Of a DNA stretch of 64,000 bases, positions 44,129-55,199 are shown in pieces (positions within the stretch are counted from its first letter, which is position 1; every line of letters starts with the position of its first letter). Below the pieces are notes generated by a model, which was given only the letters and a program-made list of their open reading frames with translations, did not search any database and had not been told where the DNA came from. A program made the position numbers and the translations under genes. Source of the stretch: Rhizobium sophorae (GTDB lineage Bacteria > Pseudomonadota > Alphaproteobacteria > Rhizobiales > Rhizobiaceae); assembly GCF_013087515.1 (NCBI RefSeq), contig NZ_JABFCN010000003.1, positions 124,001 to 188,000 on the forward strand, written 5' to 3'.

Positions 44129-44886
44129 GCATCAAGGCCGACAACCTCACCTGGAAAATTGGCAGGAAGACCATTCTCGATGGCGTTTCCCTGGAAGCGC
44201 CCCCCGGCAGGATGCTCGGCCTGCTCGGGCCGAACGGCTCGGGCAAGACCTCACTCCTGCGGCTTCTGGCTGGACTCAAGCGGCCGCATTCCGGCCGGGT
44301 CACGCTCGACCGCAGCGACATCGGTACCATCAGCCGCCGCTCGATTGCCAGGCGGATCGCCTTCGTCGAGCAGCATGCCACGACGAATGCCAATCTGAAG
44401 GTCGTCGACGTCGTCAAGCTCGGAAGGTTTCCGCACCGGTCGATGTTCTCGGGCTGGACGAGGGCCGACGAAGAGGCAGTCGAAGAGGCGCTGGCGCGCG
44501 CCGGCATGGCGGAGAAGCGCGACGATCGCTGGCAGAATCTCTCGGGCGGCGAAAAGCAGCGCACCCATATCGCGAGGGCGCTCGCTCAGTCGCCCCAGGA
44601 ACTAATCCTCGACGAGCCGACGAACCATCTCGACATCCAGCACCAGATCGGCCTGATGCGGCTCGTCTCCGGCCTGCCGATCACCAGCATCGTCGCCCTG
44701 CACGATCTCAACCATGCCGCCATGTTCTGCGACCAGCTGATCATCATGCAGCAGGGCAGAATCGTCGCCTCCGGCGCACCGCAGGACGTGTTGAGCGAGG
44801 ACCTTCTCAGAAATGTCTTTTCCGTCGAGGCCCGCATCGAAACCTCTCGCTATCATTCGCGCCCGCATATTCACTATCTCAGGTGA
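44125..44886 (+). CDS. FecE/BtuD-type ABC transporter ATPase
   Basis: The 253-aa protein has Walker A GPNGSGKTS (residues 35-43), Q-loop region VEQHAT, signature LSGGEKQR, Walker B LILDEPTNHLD and switch His in VALHDLNH. The ATG at 44125 overlaps the permease stop (ATGA). It energises the importer encoded upstream. It ends 42 nt before the convergent glgB stop. Confidence 0.95.
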   Translation: MSIKADNLTWKIGRKTILDGVSLEAPPGRMLGLLGPNGSGKTSLLRLLAGLKRPHSGRVTLDRSDIGTISRRSIARRIAFVEQHATTNANLKVVDVVKLGRFPHRSMFSGWTRADEEAVEEALARAGMAEKRDDRWQNLSGGEKQRTHIARALAQSPQELILDEPTNHLDIQHQIGLMRLVSGLPITSIVALHDLNHAAMFCDQLIIMQQGRIVASGAPQDVLSEDLLRNVFSVEARIETSRYHSRPHIHYLR

Positions 44887-44928
44887 CGGTGGAACCGTGA
44901 CCGAGATAACCGTTCCGCGGCCGCGCCG

Positions 44929-47139
44929 TCAGCGTGACGGCCCCTTCAGAAAAATCGTCGATAGCGGCGGCAGTGTCAGCGACAGGGAGACGGGCCTGCC
45001 GTGGGCGGGCACGGGTTCAGTCGACACCGCGCCGTTGACCAGGCCCGAGCCGCCATATTCCCGCGCGTCCGTCGTCATCCGCTCGATCCAGACACCGTCG
45101 CTGGGCACACCGATCCTGTAGCCGTAACGCGGCACCGGCGTGAAATTCGACATGACCAGCACCGACGAAGCGCGATTGGGCGCATAACGGAGCATCCCGA
45201 GGACGGAATTGACGGCGTCGTCGGCGGCCGCCCATTCGAAGCCCTCGGGATGAAAGTCGCCGAACTGCAATGCCGGCTCGTCCGCGTAGAGGCCGTTCAG
45301 ATCCTTCACCAGCCGCTGAATCCCCACATGCTGAGGCCGGTCCAGCACATCCCAGCTCACCGAACCATCATGGTTCCACTCGCCCGGCTGTGCGACTTCG
45401 CTCCCCATGAACAACAGTTTCTTGCCGGGATGACCCCACATGAAGGCGAGATAGCTGCGCAGATTGGCAAATTTCTGCCATTCGTCACCCGGCATCTTCG
45501 TCAGCAGCGAGCCCTTTCCATAGACGACCTCGTCATGTGAGATCGGCAGAATGAAGCGTTCGGAATAGGCATAGATCATTCCGAAGGTCATCGTGCCATG
45601 GGCGTAGCTCCGGTAAATCGGATCCTTCTCGATGTAGCTCAGGCTGTCATGCATCCAGCCCATGTTCCATTTGATGTCGAAGCCCAGCCCCCCTTGCTCC
45701 GGTGGCTTCGTCACCCCGGGCCAGGCCGTCGATTCCTCGGCGATGGTTATCGCGTGCGGGCAGCGCTCATGAATGATGCTGTTCAGGTGCTTGAAGAATT
45801 CGACAGATTCCAGATTTTCCCGGCCGCCATATTGGTTGGGAATCCATTCGCCCTCGTTGCGGCTGTAGTCGCGGTAAAGCATCGAGGCAACGGCATCGAC
45901 CCGCAACCCGTCGATATGGTAGCGCTCCAGCCATTCCAGCGCGCTGGCGATCAGGAACCCTTTCACCTCGTTGCGGCCGAGATTGTAGATCAGCGTGTTC
46001 CAGTCGCGGTGAAAGCCTTCGCGCGGATCTTCGTGTTCGTAGAGCGCGCTGCCGTCAAAGCGGGCAAGCCCCCAGACGTCTGTGGGAAAATGGGCCGGTA
46101 CCCAGTCGAGGATGACGCCGACCCCGGCGCCATGGCACCGGTCGATGAAATAGGCGAAGTCCTCAGGCGTCCCATATCGGCCAGTGGGAGCGAACAGGCC
46201 GAGCGGCTGATAGCCCCAGGACCCGCCGAACGGATGCTCCATGATCGGAAGCAGCTCGATATGGGTAAAGCCCATGTCGCTGACATAGGGAACCAGCCGC
46301 TGGCTGAGTTCGACCCAGTCGAGCGACCTGTTGCCGTCTTTTTGATCGCGAAGCCAGGAGCCGGCGTGTACCTCATAGACGGAGAACGCGCCCTCGAGCC
46401 TGTCTTGTCGGGACCGGCCCTTCATCCAGCGGTCATCATTCCATCGGAAGGGCGTCGACGATGCGACGATGGAGGCGGTGGACGGAGCGGCCTCGCTCGC
46501 CCTCGCGACCGGATCGGCCTTCTGCGGCAGGCAGGTCCCGTGCGCATCGATGATCTCGAACTTGTATCTTTCGCCGGGGGCCAGCCGGGGGATAAACAGC
46601 TCCCAGACCCCCGCCGACTGTCTCAGCCGCATCGGGTTTCGTCGCCCATCCCAGGCGTTGAAGTCGCCGACGACCGAGACGCGGCGCGCATTTGGAGCCC
46701 ACACGGCGAAACGAACGCCCGATATCCCGTCGATCGACATCGCCACCGCGCCGAGCGTCCGGCTCAGACTATAGTGAGTACCCTCCGATATCAGATGCAG
46801 ATCTAGCTCTCCGAGCAGCAGACCGAAACTGTAGGGGTCCTCGGTGATTTGGACCGCATCGGGCCATGTGATCCGCAGCCGGTATCCCGTCCTAGAGGCG
46901 GCCGCCGCGGCAAACAGGCCGGACGGGTGGGCGATACTGAACGGCGTCACCACCCGGCCGCTTGTCGTATCGATGAGATCGACCGCTTCGGCGCCAGGCA
47001 GGTATACCCGCACGATCGTCATGCCGCCGCTTTCGTGAGGACCCAGGATCGAAAAGGGATCGCCGTGGCGGCCCTCTATCAGAGCCCAAAGCGCATCCTG
47101 TCCAATGCCTGCGAGAAGTTCCATGCGTTCAACATTCAT
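44929..47139 (-). CDS. glgB: 1,4-alpha-glucan branching enzyme (GH13_9)
   Basis: The 736-aa enzyme introduces alpha-1,6 branches. It has an N-terminal CBM48-like region and a TIM barrel with catalytic residues D415 ([16 protein letters not shown]), E468 (IAEEST) and D536 ([12 protein letters not shown]). The spacings 53 and 68 equal those of E. coli GlgB. The ATG at 47139 overlaps the treS-maltokinase stop by 4 nt. It is the last gene of the glgE operon, so it probably branches the glucan made by GlgE as well as glycogen. Confidence 0.96.
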   Translation of the reverse strand: MNVERMELLAGIGQDALWALIEGRHGDPFSILGPHESGGMTIVRVYLPGAEAVDLIDTTSGRVVTPFSIAHPSGLFAAAAASRTGYRLRITWPDAVQITEDPYSFGLLLGELDLHLISEGTHYSLSRTLGAVAMSIDGISGVRFAVWAPNARRVSVVGDFNAWDGRRNPMRLRQSAGVWELFIPRLAPGERYKFEIIDAHGTCLPQKADPVARASEAAPSTASIVASSTPFRWNDDRWMKGRSRQDRLEGAFSVYEVHAGSWLRDQKDGNRSLDWVELSQRLVPYVSDMGFTHIELLPIMEHPFGGSWGYQPLGLFAPTGRYGTPEDFAYFIDRCHGAGVGVILDWVPAHFPTDVWGLARFDGSALYEHEDPREGFHRDWNTLIYNLGRNEVKGFLIASALEWLERYHIDGLRVDAVASMLYRDYSRNEGEWIPNQYGGRENLESVEFFKHLNSIIHERCPHAITIAEESTAWPGVTKPPEQGGLGFDIKWNMGWMHDSLSYIEKDPIYRSYAHGTMTFGMIYAYSERFILPISHDEVVYGKGSLLTKMPGDEWQKFANLRSYLAFMWGHPGKKLLFMGSEVAQPGEWNHDGSVSWDVLDRPQHVGIQRLVKDLNGLYADEPALQFGDFHPEGFEWAAADDAVNSVLGMLRYAPNRASSVLVMSNFTPVPRYGYRIGVPSDGVWIERMTTDAREYGGSGLVNGAVSTEPVPAHGRPVSLSLTLPPLSTIFLKGPSR

Positions 47140-50100
47140 GCCGTTACCCCCGCTAAGCGCGATGCGATTTCGGTAAGGCCGGCGAGCGGGATCGGCAGCC
47201 ACTTCGGCCTGTTGCGCGCTTCGTAGGCGATTTCATAGGCAGCCTTTTCGAGAAGAAAGGCATCGAGGACCCTCCGTCGTTGGTCGGGCGGCATAGCGAG
47301 CGCCTTCGATGCGGCGACCTCCTGCCAATAGGCATTGAGAAAGGCTTCCTCGGCACCGCGCCCGAAGCGGGCGATGGCGTCCCGTCGCACCTCATTCTCG
47401 TGTTCGGTAACCGCGTCATTGTCGAGCTGCGCGGTGGCGACGAGATAGTTCAGTGATCTTAAAAGCCCGGCGACGTCGCGGAGCGGAACGGTCTTGGCTC
47501 GACGCTCGGCGAGATTTTTTGCGGGCTCGCCTTCGAAGTCGATGATGACGGCATCGCCTTCGCTGACCAGAATCTGGCCAAGATGGAAATCGCCATGCGT
47601 ACGCGTCATCAACATGCCGCGAGTGCTCTCCGCCAGGCTTGCGCCAAGCTCGACGAGTTCGGCGCGGCGCTCCAAAAGCGGGTGAGCGAGCAGATCGACC
47701 GCGGGATCGGCATTTTCCTCGCGTTCGGCAAGCTTCGACATCGCATAGGCGATTTCGCCCGCCACCGCCTTCTTGATAGCCTTGACCTCGCCGTCGCCGG
47801 CGATGAGAGGGTTGAACGCCTCGTCCGCGCTCTCCCCCGCGAGGACAACATGCAATTCGCCGAGCCTCAGGCCCACCATTCCAACGAAGCTGATCAGTGA
47901 CTGGAAGACATCATCACCTGGTTCCACCGCCGGATCGTTCATCACGAGCTCGTCGGCCGCGCGGCGCAGATTGCTCAACATCCAGTTCCAGGCGTCGCCC
48001 TGATTGCGAATGGCGCCCTGAACGATGATCAAAGTCGAGCGACGCCCGGTGGAATCAGTGTGCGCCACCTCGCCAAGCAGCGGCGCGGTGTGGTCGTAAC
48101 CGGCGCTGGTGAGAAACCGTGTCATCTCGACTTCCGGATGGACGCCGGGGAAAATATGTCTGATTAGCTTGATCATTGCGACGTCACCGACGATCATCGA
48201 GCTGTTGGATTGTTCGGCTGAAAGCCAACGGACTGGCATATCGTCGGTGATATTAAGCCGGTCGAGCCGCTCGGTGCCGAGGAATTCGAGCGTGCCGGTA
48301 CGCCCGGTTATGCTGGAACGGTCGGCAAGCCCGCGCAGGACGCCGCGCGCCATCGGCTCTACGGCAAACCCGTCCGTCAGGAAGCCGACCCGCTTGCCGT
48401 GGCGAATCCGCCCGAGCGCAAGCTGCTGCGTCAAAGCAGAGGGTTGCGCATCGTCCCACGCGACCGCGAGCGGCAGCTGATAGGATTCGGTATGATCCGG
48501 CAGCACCGCTTCCAATTCGCCGAGAACGACACCATCTGCAAAGGGGATCGGTGTTGCCGAGATCAGCCGCGCCGCCTGGAGCGGCTGGTCCTTCGCCCCG
48601 AACCAGCGGCGCCTGGCGAGGTAAGCCGGCAGAATTTCGTTGCTGAGGACGCGTCCCAGCCGCGGCTCATCGACGAGATCGAGCAGGCCGCGGCGAATGA
48701 CCATCGTCGTGAGGTCGGGCAATTGCTCGGGCGGCGCGGTGCGCCATGCCGGCGGATCGGCATCGGCCTCCAGCTGGAACCAGAAGAAGCCGTAGGGCGG
48801 CAATGTCAGGAGATAGGTCAGCTGCCCGATCGGCGGAAAGGGCGACATACCGGTCAGCTCGATCGGCACATGGCCCTCGAAAGCCGAGAGGTCGAGCTCG
48901 ACTGCCTGAGGCAACCGGGAAAGGTTTGCGACGCACATCAGCGTCTCGCCGTCATATTCCCTCAGATAAGCGAGAATCTTTCGGTTCTCAGGCGAGAGGA
49001 AACGCAACGAGCCGCGCCCGAAGGCCGGATGCCTGCCGCGCAGCGCCAGCATCTTGCGCGTCCAGTTGAGCAGAGAATGGGCATCAGTGCTTTGGGCCTC
49101 GACGTTGACCGCCTCGTAACCGTATAGCGGATCGGCAATCAGCGGGAGGACGAGACGAGCCGGGTCCGTGCGTGAGAAGCCGCCATTGCGGTCCGGCGAC
49201 CATTGCATCGGCGTCCGCACCCCGTCCCGGTCGCCGAGATAGATGTTGTCGCCCATGCCGATCTCGTCGCCGTAATAGATGACAGGTGTTCCGGGCATCG
49301 AGAGCAGAAGCGCGTTCATCAGTTCGATGCGCCGGCGGTCGCGCTCCATTAACGGCGCCAGCCGCCGCCTGATGCCGAGGTTGATGCGGGCGCGTTTGTC
49401 CGATGCATAGGTCTCCCAGAGATAGTCCCGCTCGGCGTCGGTCACCATTTCGAGGGTCAGCTCGTCGTGATTGCGCAGGAAGATCGCCCATTGGCAATTC
49501 TCGGGGATTTCGGGCGTCTGGCGCAGGATGTCGGTAATCGGGAACCGATCTTCCTTGGCGATCGCCATATACATGCGTGGCATCAGCGGGAAATGGAAGG
49601 CCATATGGCATTCGTCGCCCTCACCGAAATATTCGCGCGTGTCCTCTGGCCATTGATTAGCCTCGGCAAGCAGCATCACGCCGGGATGAGTGGCGTCGAG
49701 GGCGGCGCGGATCCGTTTGAGGATCGCATGGGTCTCGGGAAGATTTTCGTTGATCGTTCCCTCGCGCTCGACAAGGTAGGGAATGGCGTCGAGACGGAAC
49801 CCGTCGATACCGGTTTCCAGCCAGAAGCGCATCACCTTCAGCAGTTCCTCCATGACGAGAGGACTGTCGAAATTAAGATCGGGCTGGTGGGAATAGAAGC
49901 GGTGCCAATAATAGGCGCCGGCAACGGCATCCCACGTCCAGTTGGATTTTTCCGTGTCGAGGAAGATGATGCGGGTTTCAGGAAATTTCTGGTCGCTGTC
50001 CGACCAGACGTAGAAGTCGCGCTCCGGCGACCCCACCGGGGCTTGGCGCGCGCGCTGGAACCAGGGATGCTGGTCGGAGGTATGGTTGATGACGAGCTCG

Positions 50101-50417
50101 ATGATGACGCGGATATTGCGCTGATGGGCGGCGTCGACGAAAGCCCGGAAATCCTCCATCGTCCCGTAGTCGGGGCTGACATTGCCGTAATCGGCAATGT
50201 CGTAACCGTCGTCTCGGCGCGGTGAGGGAAAGAAGGGCAGCAGCCAGATGGCGTTGACGCCGAGGGCTGCGATGTGATCGAGCTTCTGGTGCAGGCCGGC
50301 GAAATCGCCGACCCCGTCACCATTGGCGTCGTAGAACGACTTGATGTGCAGCTGGTAGATGATAGCGTCTTTGTACCAGAGCGGCTGGTTCATACCATCA
50401 GGATTCAACGTGTCCAT
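47136..50417 (-). CDS. treS: trehalose synthase fused to maltokinase (TreS-Mak/Pep2)
   Basis: This 1093-aa bifunctional protein has two parts. Residues 1 to about 560 are TreS, which interconverts trehalose and maltose (D210 in [11 protein letters not shown]252 in LLAEANQ, D318 in [11 protein letters not shown]). The C-terminal part is a maltokinase with an eukaryotic-kinase-like fold ([23 protein letters not shown]) that makes maltose-1-phosphate. The fusion passes maltose directly to the kinase and feeds GlgE, encoded directly upstream; the stop and start touch (TGAATG). It is central to the GlgE route and removes trehalose for glucan storage. Confidence 0.95.
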   Translation of the reverse strand: MDTLNPDGMNQPLWYKDAIIYQLHIKSFYDANGDGVGDFAGLHQKLDHIAALGVNAIWLLPFFPSPRRDDGYDIADYGNVSPDYGTMEDFRAFVDAAHQRNIRVIIELVINHTSDQHPWFQRARQAPVGSPERDFYVWSDSDQKFPETRIIFLDTEKSNWTWDAVAGAYYWHRFYSHQPDLNFDSPLVMEELLKVMRFWLETGIDGFRLDAIPYLVEREGTINENLPETHAILKRIRAALDATHPGVMLLAEANQWPEDTREYFGEGDECHMAFHFPLMPRMYMAIAKEDRFPITDILRQTPEIPENCQWAIFLRNHDELTLEMVTDAERDYLWETYASDKRARINLGIRRRLAPLMERDRRRIELMNALLLSMPGTPVIYYGDEIGMGDNIYLGDRDGVRTPMQWSPDRNGGFSRTDPARLVLPLIADPLYGYEAVNVEAQSTDAHSLLNWTRKMLALRGRHPAFGRGSLRFLSPENRKILAYLREYDGETLMCVANLSRLPQAVELDLSAFEGHVPIELTGMSPFPPIGQLTYLLTLPPYGFFWFQLEADADPPAWRTAPPEQLPDLTTMVIRRGLLDLVDEPRLGRVLSNEILPAYLARRRWFGAKDQPLQAARLISATPIPFADGVVLGELEAVLPDHTESYQLPLAVAWDDAQPSALTQQLALGRIRHGKRVGFLTDGFAVEPMARGVLRGLADRSSITGRTGTLEFLGTERLDRLNITDDMPVRWLSAEQSNSSMIVGDVAMIKLIRHIFPGVHPEVEMTRFLTSAGYDHTAPLLGEVAHTDSTGRRSTLIIVQGAIRNQGDAWNWMLSNLRRAADELVMNDPAVEPGDDVFQSLISFVGMVGLRLGELHVVLAGESADEAFNPLIAGDGEVKAIKKAVAGEIAYAMSKLAEREENADPAVDLLAHPLLERRAELVELGASLAESTRGMLMTRTHGDFHLGQILVSEGDAVIIDFEGEPAKNLAERRAKTVPLRDVAGLLRSLNYLVATAQLDNDAVTEHENEVRRDAIARFGRGAEEAFLNAYWQEVAASKALAMPPDQRRRVLDAFLLEKAAYEIAYEARNRPKWLPIPLAGLTEIASRLAGVTA

Positions 50418-53400
50418 TCATGCCTCCGCTACGCGAACGCGCCAGATGGCAAAGGGCAGGATCTGAGGGTTGAAGCTCACTCTCTGCCACTTGCCATTCC
50501 ATCTGAACCGATGCCCAGTGACCAGATCTTCGGCGTCGAGCGCTCCGCCGTCTCCGAGCGACCACTTCCAGAGCGGCAGCTCGACGTCGCTTTCCTGAAA
50601 GTTGTGTGGATCGAGACTGATGGCGATCAACAAAACATTGTCGCGGGCGCGGCTCGCCTTCTCGAAGAACAAAATGTTGTCGTTCGCGGCGTTTAGCAGC
50701 GTTAGCCCGAGATGCGAATGCAGGGCAAGATTTTCGTTCCGGATGCGGTTGAGCATCCTGATCTCGGCGATGATATTGCCTGGACGGTCGTAATCCCAGG
50801 CGCGGATCTCATACTTCTCGCTGTCGGCATATTCCTTGCGCTTGGCATCGGGACGCCCTTCGCAAAGTTCGAAGCCGTTATAGACGCCCCACAATCCGGA
50901 AAGCGTGGCAGCAAGTGCTGCGCGGATCAGGAAGGCCGGGCGCGGGGCGTTCTGCAGGAAATCCGGATTGATATCATGCGTGTTGACGAAGAAATGCGGA
51001 CGGAAGAATTCCTTCGGCGCCGTTTCTGTCAGCTCCCGCATATATTGCTCAAGTTCCCACTTGGCATTGCGCCAGGTGAAGTAGGTGTAGGACTGGGAGA
51101 AGCCGATCTTCGCCAAGCGATACATCACCTTCGGCTTGGTGAAGGCTTCCGACAGGAAGACGACATCGGGATGACGGGCCCTGATATCACCGATCAGCCA
51201 TTCCCAGAACGGAAAGGGCTTTGTGTGCGGATTGTCGACGCGAAACAGCTTGACGCCCTGGTCCACCCAAAGCTGGACGACATCCCTGAGCTCCACCCAT
51301 AGTGAAGGCAGCGCATCTTTTGTGTAGAAATCGACGTTGACGATGTCCTCGTATTTCTTCGGCGGGTTTTCGGCATATTTGATCGTGCCGTCGGGACGCC
51401 AGTCGAACCAGCCGGGATGCTCCTTCAGCCAAGGGTGATCCGGCGACGCCTGGATCGCGAGGTCGAGAGCGATCTCCAAGCCATGCCGCCCTGCCGCCTC
51501 GACCAGCCGCCGGAAATCCTCGAACTCGCCGAGCTCGGGATGGATGGCGTCATGGCCGCCGTCCTCGGAGCCGATGGCATAGGGGCTTCCGGGGTCGTCG
51601 GGCGCGGCTTTCAGGCTGTTGTTGCGGCCTTTCCGGTTGGTCGAACCGATCGGATGAATCGGCGGGAAATAGAGCACGTCGAAGCCCATGTCACGGATGG
51701 CGGGCAGTCGAGGAATGACGTCCTCGAACGTGCCGTGCCGGTCCGGATCGCCGCTCTGCGAGCGCGGGAAGATCTGGTACCAGCTGGCAAAGGCAGCCTC
51801 CTTGCGTTCGGCATCGACGGCGCTTGCCGTCGAGCGAAGCCGAAACGGCCGCCTGTCCGCCTTGTTCATCAATTCAGATGTTCCGGCATCGAGCAGGATC
51901 GCCGTACGCTCGGCATCTGAGGCGCTTTCGAGATTGGCGAGCAGCGCCTTTAATTCGGCGCGGAGCGTGTCACCTGCATGGATCTCGGCCGAACGGACGA
52001 GCTCTATCCCCTCCTGGAGCTCAAGCTTCAGATCCAGCCTGGCATCGTTCTTCTTCATCAGTTCGTAGCGAAAAATCGCAAACGGGTTCTTCCATGCCTC
52101 GACGGCAAACTCATAGCGTCCGACCCGTTCCAATAGGAATTCGGTGCGCCAGCGGTCATTCTCGACCAATTGCATCTCCGTCTCGTTCCAGTCCGCCGCA
52201 TCGAGCGGCCGCCAGAGCAGGACCGCGGCGATCGGGTCGTGGCCGTCGGCGAATATATCCGCCTCCACGGTGACGATGTCGCCGACCACCCGCTTCACGG
52301 GAAAGCGCCCGTCATCGACCCGCGGCATGATGCGCTCGATCGCGAGGCGCGGCGAAGCGACCGCCTGCTCGACATCGAGGATCGGCCGCGATGTGATCGG
52401 AGCCGGCGCCTTGCATTCGACCACCAGGGTCTCCCCTGCCCGCAGTCGCAGAGCCGTACCGTCGGCTGCGGCGGGAAGAAAACCGGAGGCCGCTTCACGC
52501 AGTGCGGTTACCGGAGCGGGCGCACTTTTCCGAAGGTCCCTGTTGAGCAGGATGAACCGCACATTCTCGGCGCCGCGAAGGTCTTCCGCCGCCGATTGCA
52601 GCAGCGCAGAGACAGGTCCATTGGCGTTGCGGATGAGCCGAAGCGAGGCAAGCGCAGAGGGAGCCTTGCCGACCTCGGTGTTCGCAAGGCGAATTTCGGA
52701 GGAGATATCGAAAGCGAGGTCATGACGCAGCCCCCGCAAACCCGTTCCGTTCCCATGGGTCGGATCAAGCGGCGCGGCTGCGCCATATTCGAAGCCCATC
52801 GGAACCATCAGGCCGCCGCCGAGCGAGGCAGCTAGGCGTAGCGCCCTTATGGCGCGCCGTTCAACGATTTCGCGGCTCTCGGTTCCGTGCGCGATCCGCC
52901 TGGCGAATGGCGGCTCCGGAAAAGCGATCTGCCAGCCAAGCTGCTTCTGGACGCGGTGTTCTTCGACGAACCATCTCTCGTCAAAATCCCACCAGGCCAT
53001 CGATGAAAAACATCCATCAAAGCCTGTATTCTTGACCGCGACTCTGGCTCCAAAATCAGTGCCGGGCGTCCAGGCGAAGAATTGCGCGTCCGCCTTCTCG
53101 CGCACCGCCGCAATCAGCGCTTTGAAAACCGCCGGCGCAATGCGATCGATCCCGAGGGTCCGGTAGCCGGAGAGGCCGAGACCGGCAAGTTCTTGCAACC
53201 GTTCTGTCCACTCTTCCAACAGCCGGGACTCCGCCTCCATCGCGATCATCGGCTCTGCCGGATCCAATGGTGAGCGTCTTGGGTCGACGGGGCGAAAGCC
53301 CGCCTCGGAATTCTGGGCCTTGCCGTCGAGCATCAGGTCCATCATCAAGGCGACGCCGCTCTTGCGGGCAGCCTCCGCCAGGCGTCCCACCCCGTCCTCG

Positions 53401-53633
53401 ATTGCGCTTCCGAGCGACAGTTGAGGATCAAGGCGATTTAGATCCTGGGATGCAAAGATACTGCGCTCCCCGCCCCGATCGAAGAGAGGTGCCGTCAGCA
53501 CGCGGTCGAAACCGGTATCCGCCGCATGGTCGAAAACCTCGCGCCACGCATCGATACCCTGAAGTAGGAGTGGATTGACATAATAGATCCGGGGTGGGGT
53601 GCTCAACACACCCTGGTTCGCAGAGAATAACAT
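50418..53633 (-). CDS. glgE: alpha-1,4-glucan:maltose-1-phosphate maltosyltransferase with extra N-terminal domain
   Basis: The protein is 1071 aa, about 400 residues longer than Streptomyces GlgE. The C-terminal part from about residue 405 is standard: a DUF3416 beta domain (VEADIFADGHDPIAAVLLWR) and a barrel with D800 (LFRVDNPHTKPF), E829 (FLSEAFTKPK) and D887 (NTHDINPDFL). The spacings 29 and 58 match known GlgE (29 and 57). Residues 1-400 resemble a degenerate GH13 barrel (NPLLLQGIDAWREVFDHAAD) without obvious catalytic acids. It transfers maltose from maltose-1-phosphate to glucan. It is the first gene of the operon; ATG 53633 follows GAGG. Confidence 0.93.
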   Translation of the reverse strand: MLFSANQGVLSTPPRIYYVNPLLLQGIDAWREVFDHAADTGFDRVLTAPLFDRGGERSIFASQDLNRLDPQLSLGSAIEDGVGRLAEAARKSGVALMMDLMLDGKAQNSEAGFRPVDPRRSPLDPAEPMIAMEAESRLLEEWTERLQELAGLGLSGYRTLGIDRIAPAVFKALIAAVREKADAQFFAWTPGTDFGARVAVKNTGFDGCFSSMAWWDFDERWFVEEHRVQKQLGWQIAFPEPPFARRIAHGTESREIVERRAIRALRLAASLGGGLMVPMGFEYGAAAPLDPTHGNGTGLRGLRHDLAFDISSEIRLANTEVGKAPSALASLRLIRNANGPVSALLQSAAEDLRGAENVRFILLNRDLRKSAPAPVTALREAASGFLPAAADGTALRLRAGETLVVECKAPAPITSRPILDVEQAVASPRLAIERIMPRVDDGRFPVKRVVGDIVTVEADIFADGHDPIAAVLLWRPLDAADWNETEMQLVENDRWRTEFLLERVGRYEFAVEAWKNPFAIFRYELMKKNDARLDLKLELQEGIELVRSAEIHAGDTLRAELKALLANLESASDAERTAILLDAGTSELMNKADRRPFRLRSTASAVDAERKEAAFASWYQIFPRSQSGDPDRHGTFEDVIPRLPAIRDMGFDVLYFPPIHPIGSTNRKGRNNSLKAAPDDPGSPYAIGSEDGGHDAIHPELGEFEDFRRLVEAAGRHGLEIALDLAIQASPDHPWLKEHPGWFDWRPDGTIKYAENPPKKYEDIVNVDFYTKDALPSLWVELRDVVQLWVDQGVKLFRVDNPHTKPFPFWEWLIGDIRARHPDVVFLSEAFTKPKVMYRLAKIGFSQSYTYFTWRNAKWELEQYMRELTETAPKEFFRPHFFVNTHDINPDFLQNAPRPAFLIRAALAATLSGLWGVYNGFELCEGRPDAKRKEYADSEKYEIRAWDYDRPGNIIAEIRMLNRIRNENLALHSHLGLTLLNAANDNILFFEKASRARDNVLLIAISLDPHNFQESDVELPLWKWSLGDGGALDAEDLVTGHRFRWNGKWQRVSFNPQILPFAIWRVRVAEA

Positions 53634-53663
53634 CGTCCGCCGCCTCGAGTTGGTTTTGAGGCA

Positions 53664-53688
53664 AACTTTTCTTGGCGGCGGTTGTTCC
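53664..53688 (-). promoter_or_regulatory. candidate EcfG-type promoter for the glgE operon
   Basis: On the minus strand GGAAC (53688-53684), 16 nt, AGTT (53667-53664), 31 nt before glgE. The -10 has one mismatch. Position and spacing suit general-stress control of the glgE-treS-glgB operon. Confidence 0.45.
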
Positions 53689-53840
53689 ACCAAAACTGGC
53701 AATTCGCGATGCGCCAGATACCGTAGACCGCATTGGCGCGGGATCGATGGGGCGCGTTCCGAGGCGCTCGCACTGCGGTGAGGCCTTGAAGGTTCGTGCC
53801 GTATTTGGGTAGTCTTCCGCCTCCCGGGAGGGTGACTCAT

Positions 53841-54248
53841 TTGGCTGCTGACGGCGCACCATTGCTTCGATCGATACTCTTTGGCACTGCCCTTTCGGCT
53901 TGCGCCTTCGGCCTGGCTTCCTGGGGCATCGAGACTGATCGCTCCACGGAGCACACGCATGGCCTGTTCGAAGTCCGCGCGGAGGCCAGGCGCTTCATTT
54001 CGCACGAAAACGCCAAGGGGCATCAGCAATGGGAGGTGCTGGAGCCCAACCTGAAGACACTGGTTCCCCGATGTAAGGTCTCGCTCGAAGTGGACGCCGA
54101 AGAGCTACGACCGCTCGAAACCGAGCGTGATGGTAATATGCACGGTCGCGGTGTCGAACGCCGTGATGAGACGCTGGGATGTCCACGTTCCCGTCGAGCC
54201 GAAGCCAAATCAGACGGGAAGCCCCGCGGCTGGCTCTCACCATTCTGA
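53841..54248 (+). CDS. hypothetical protein with N-terminal membrane segment
   Basis: A frame open from GTG 53796 has its best ribosome site (GGGAGG, 8 nt) before TTG 53841, giving 135 aa. An early hydrophobic segment (LLRSILFGTALSACAFGLAS) could be a signal or anchor. The rest is hydrophilic (ENAKGHQQWEVLEPNLKTL) and the C-terminal third is Arg-rich and unconvincing. No family recognised. It is divergent from glgE. Confidence 0.4.
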   Translation: MAADGAPLLRSILFGTALSACAFGLASWGIETDRSTEHTHGLFEVRAEARRFISHENAKGHQQWEVLEPNLKTLVPRCKVSLEVDAEELRPLETERDGNMHGRGVERRDETLGCPRSRRAEAKSDGKPRGWLSPF

Positions 54249-54320
54249 AAGAGCAGGCGCCCGAACGAGACTTGATGTATCCGAATGAAATCACTGTGAT
54301 TGCAATAGAGGCGACCAGAC

Positions 54321-55199
54321 GTGAATCCATCGGTGGAATTGTGTTCATACCCCGAACTCGATGATCGAATCGTGATCGTCAGGGCGGAAGACGAAGTTGA
54401 TGCAGTGTTCGTCCGGACCGAGAGGTTCAATGTCCTGATCGACACGCTCGGCACGCCCGAACTCTGCAAGGCGGCGCTGGACCTGCTCGCGGTACAGACG
54501 AACGCCCGCCCGCTGATCGTTATCAATTCGCACATGGATTGGGATCATTTCTGGGGGAATGCCGCCGTTGCGGGGCGCGCGTCCATTATCGCGCATGCCG
54601 CCGCGCTCGACCGTTTACGCGACCCTTCCGCACGCGAAGTCCTGAGGGACAAGGCGAGCCAGGAGTCGAGGTTTCGGAATGTCGACCTCATCGGTCCCGA
54701 TATCACGTTCGCCGGCTCGATGGCCCTCAACGGCGGCGATCTGACACTGGAGCTCATTCATACACCGGGACACACTCCCGACCATATCGCAGTGTGGATT
54801 CCCGAACTTCGCATCTGCCTAGCCGTCGATGCGGTGGAATACCCCATTCCCGAAGTCTGGAGCAAAAATGCAGGCGACCTCCGCCTGATCCGTTCCTCGC
54901 TCGAGCGGATACGTGACCTCAATGCCAGACTGGTCATCCCTGCGCACGGTCGGACCTACTCTCCTTCGGCGGTGGATGAGAACCTCGCCTATTTCCAAGC
55001 CCTGGCCGATCGTGTCGGCAGCTTGAGCGAGAGCCAACTGGCGGATCCGCAACTCGACGGTTCCAGCGGCCTGCGGCTTGAAGACTTCGTCCCCATCCCC
55101 GACGGAATGATTTCCGACGTGGTGGCTTTCTATCGGAAATGCCATGAGACAAACCTCGGCGCCACGGTTCAGGCCCATATCGCAAAGGCCGGACAATGA
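54321..55199 (+). CDS. metallo-beta-lactamase-fold hydrolase
   Basis: The 292-aa protein shows the metal motifs of the MBL superfamily: NSHMDWDHFWGN (variant HxHxDH with Met-Asp-Trp-Asp-His), HTPGHTPDH, AVDAVEYP and a final IPAHG. It is a glyoxalase II/MBL-type hydrolase of unknown substrate. The first His of the usual HxHxDH is replaced (SHMDWDH), so metal binding may be altered. It overlaps the phosphotransferase gene by 4 nt (ATGA), implying joint function. Confidence 0.85.
   Translation: MNPSVELCSYPELDDRIVIVRAEDEVDAVFVRTERFNVLIDTLGTPELCKAALDLLAVQTNARPLIVINSHMDWDHFWGNAAVAGRASIIAHAAALDRLRDPSAREVLRDKASQESRFRNVDLIGPDITFAGSMALNGGDLTLELIHTPGHTPDHIAVWIPELRICLAVDAVEYPIPEVWSKNAGDLRLIRSSLERIRDLNARLVIPAHGRTYSPSAVDENLAYFQALADRVGSLSESQLADPQLDGSSGLRLEDFVPIPDGMISDVVAFYRKCHETNLGATVQAHIAKAGQ

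Noticed and set aside
53995-54348. 117-codon minus-strand frame between glgE and the MBL gene
   Set aside because: Arg-rich translation without motifs, opposite another open frame and running into the MBL gene start.
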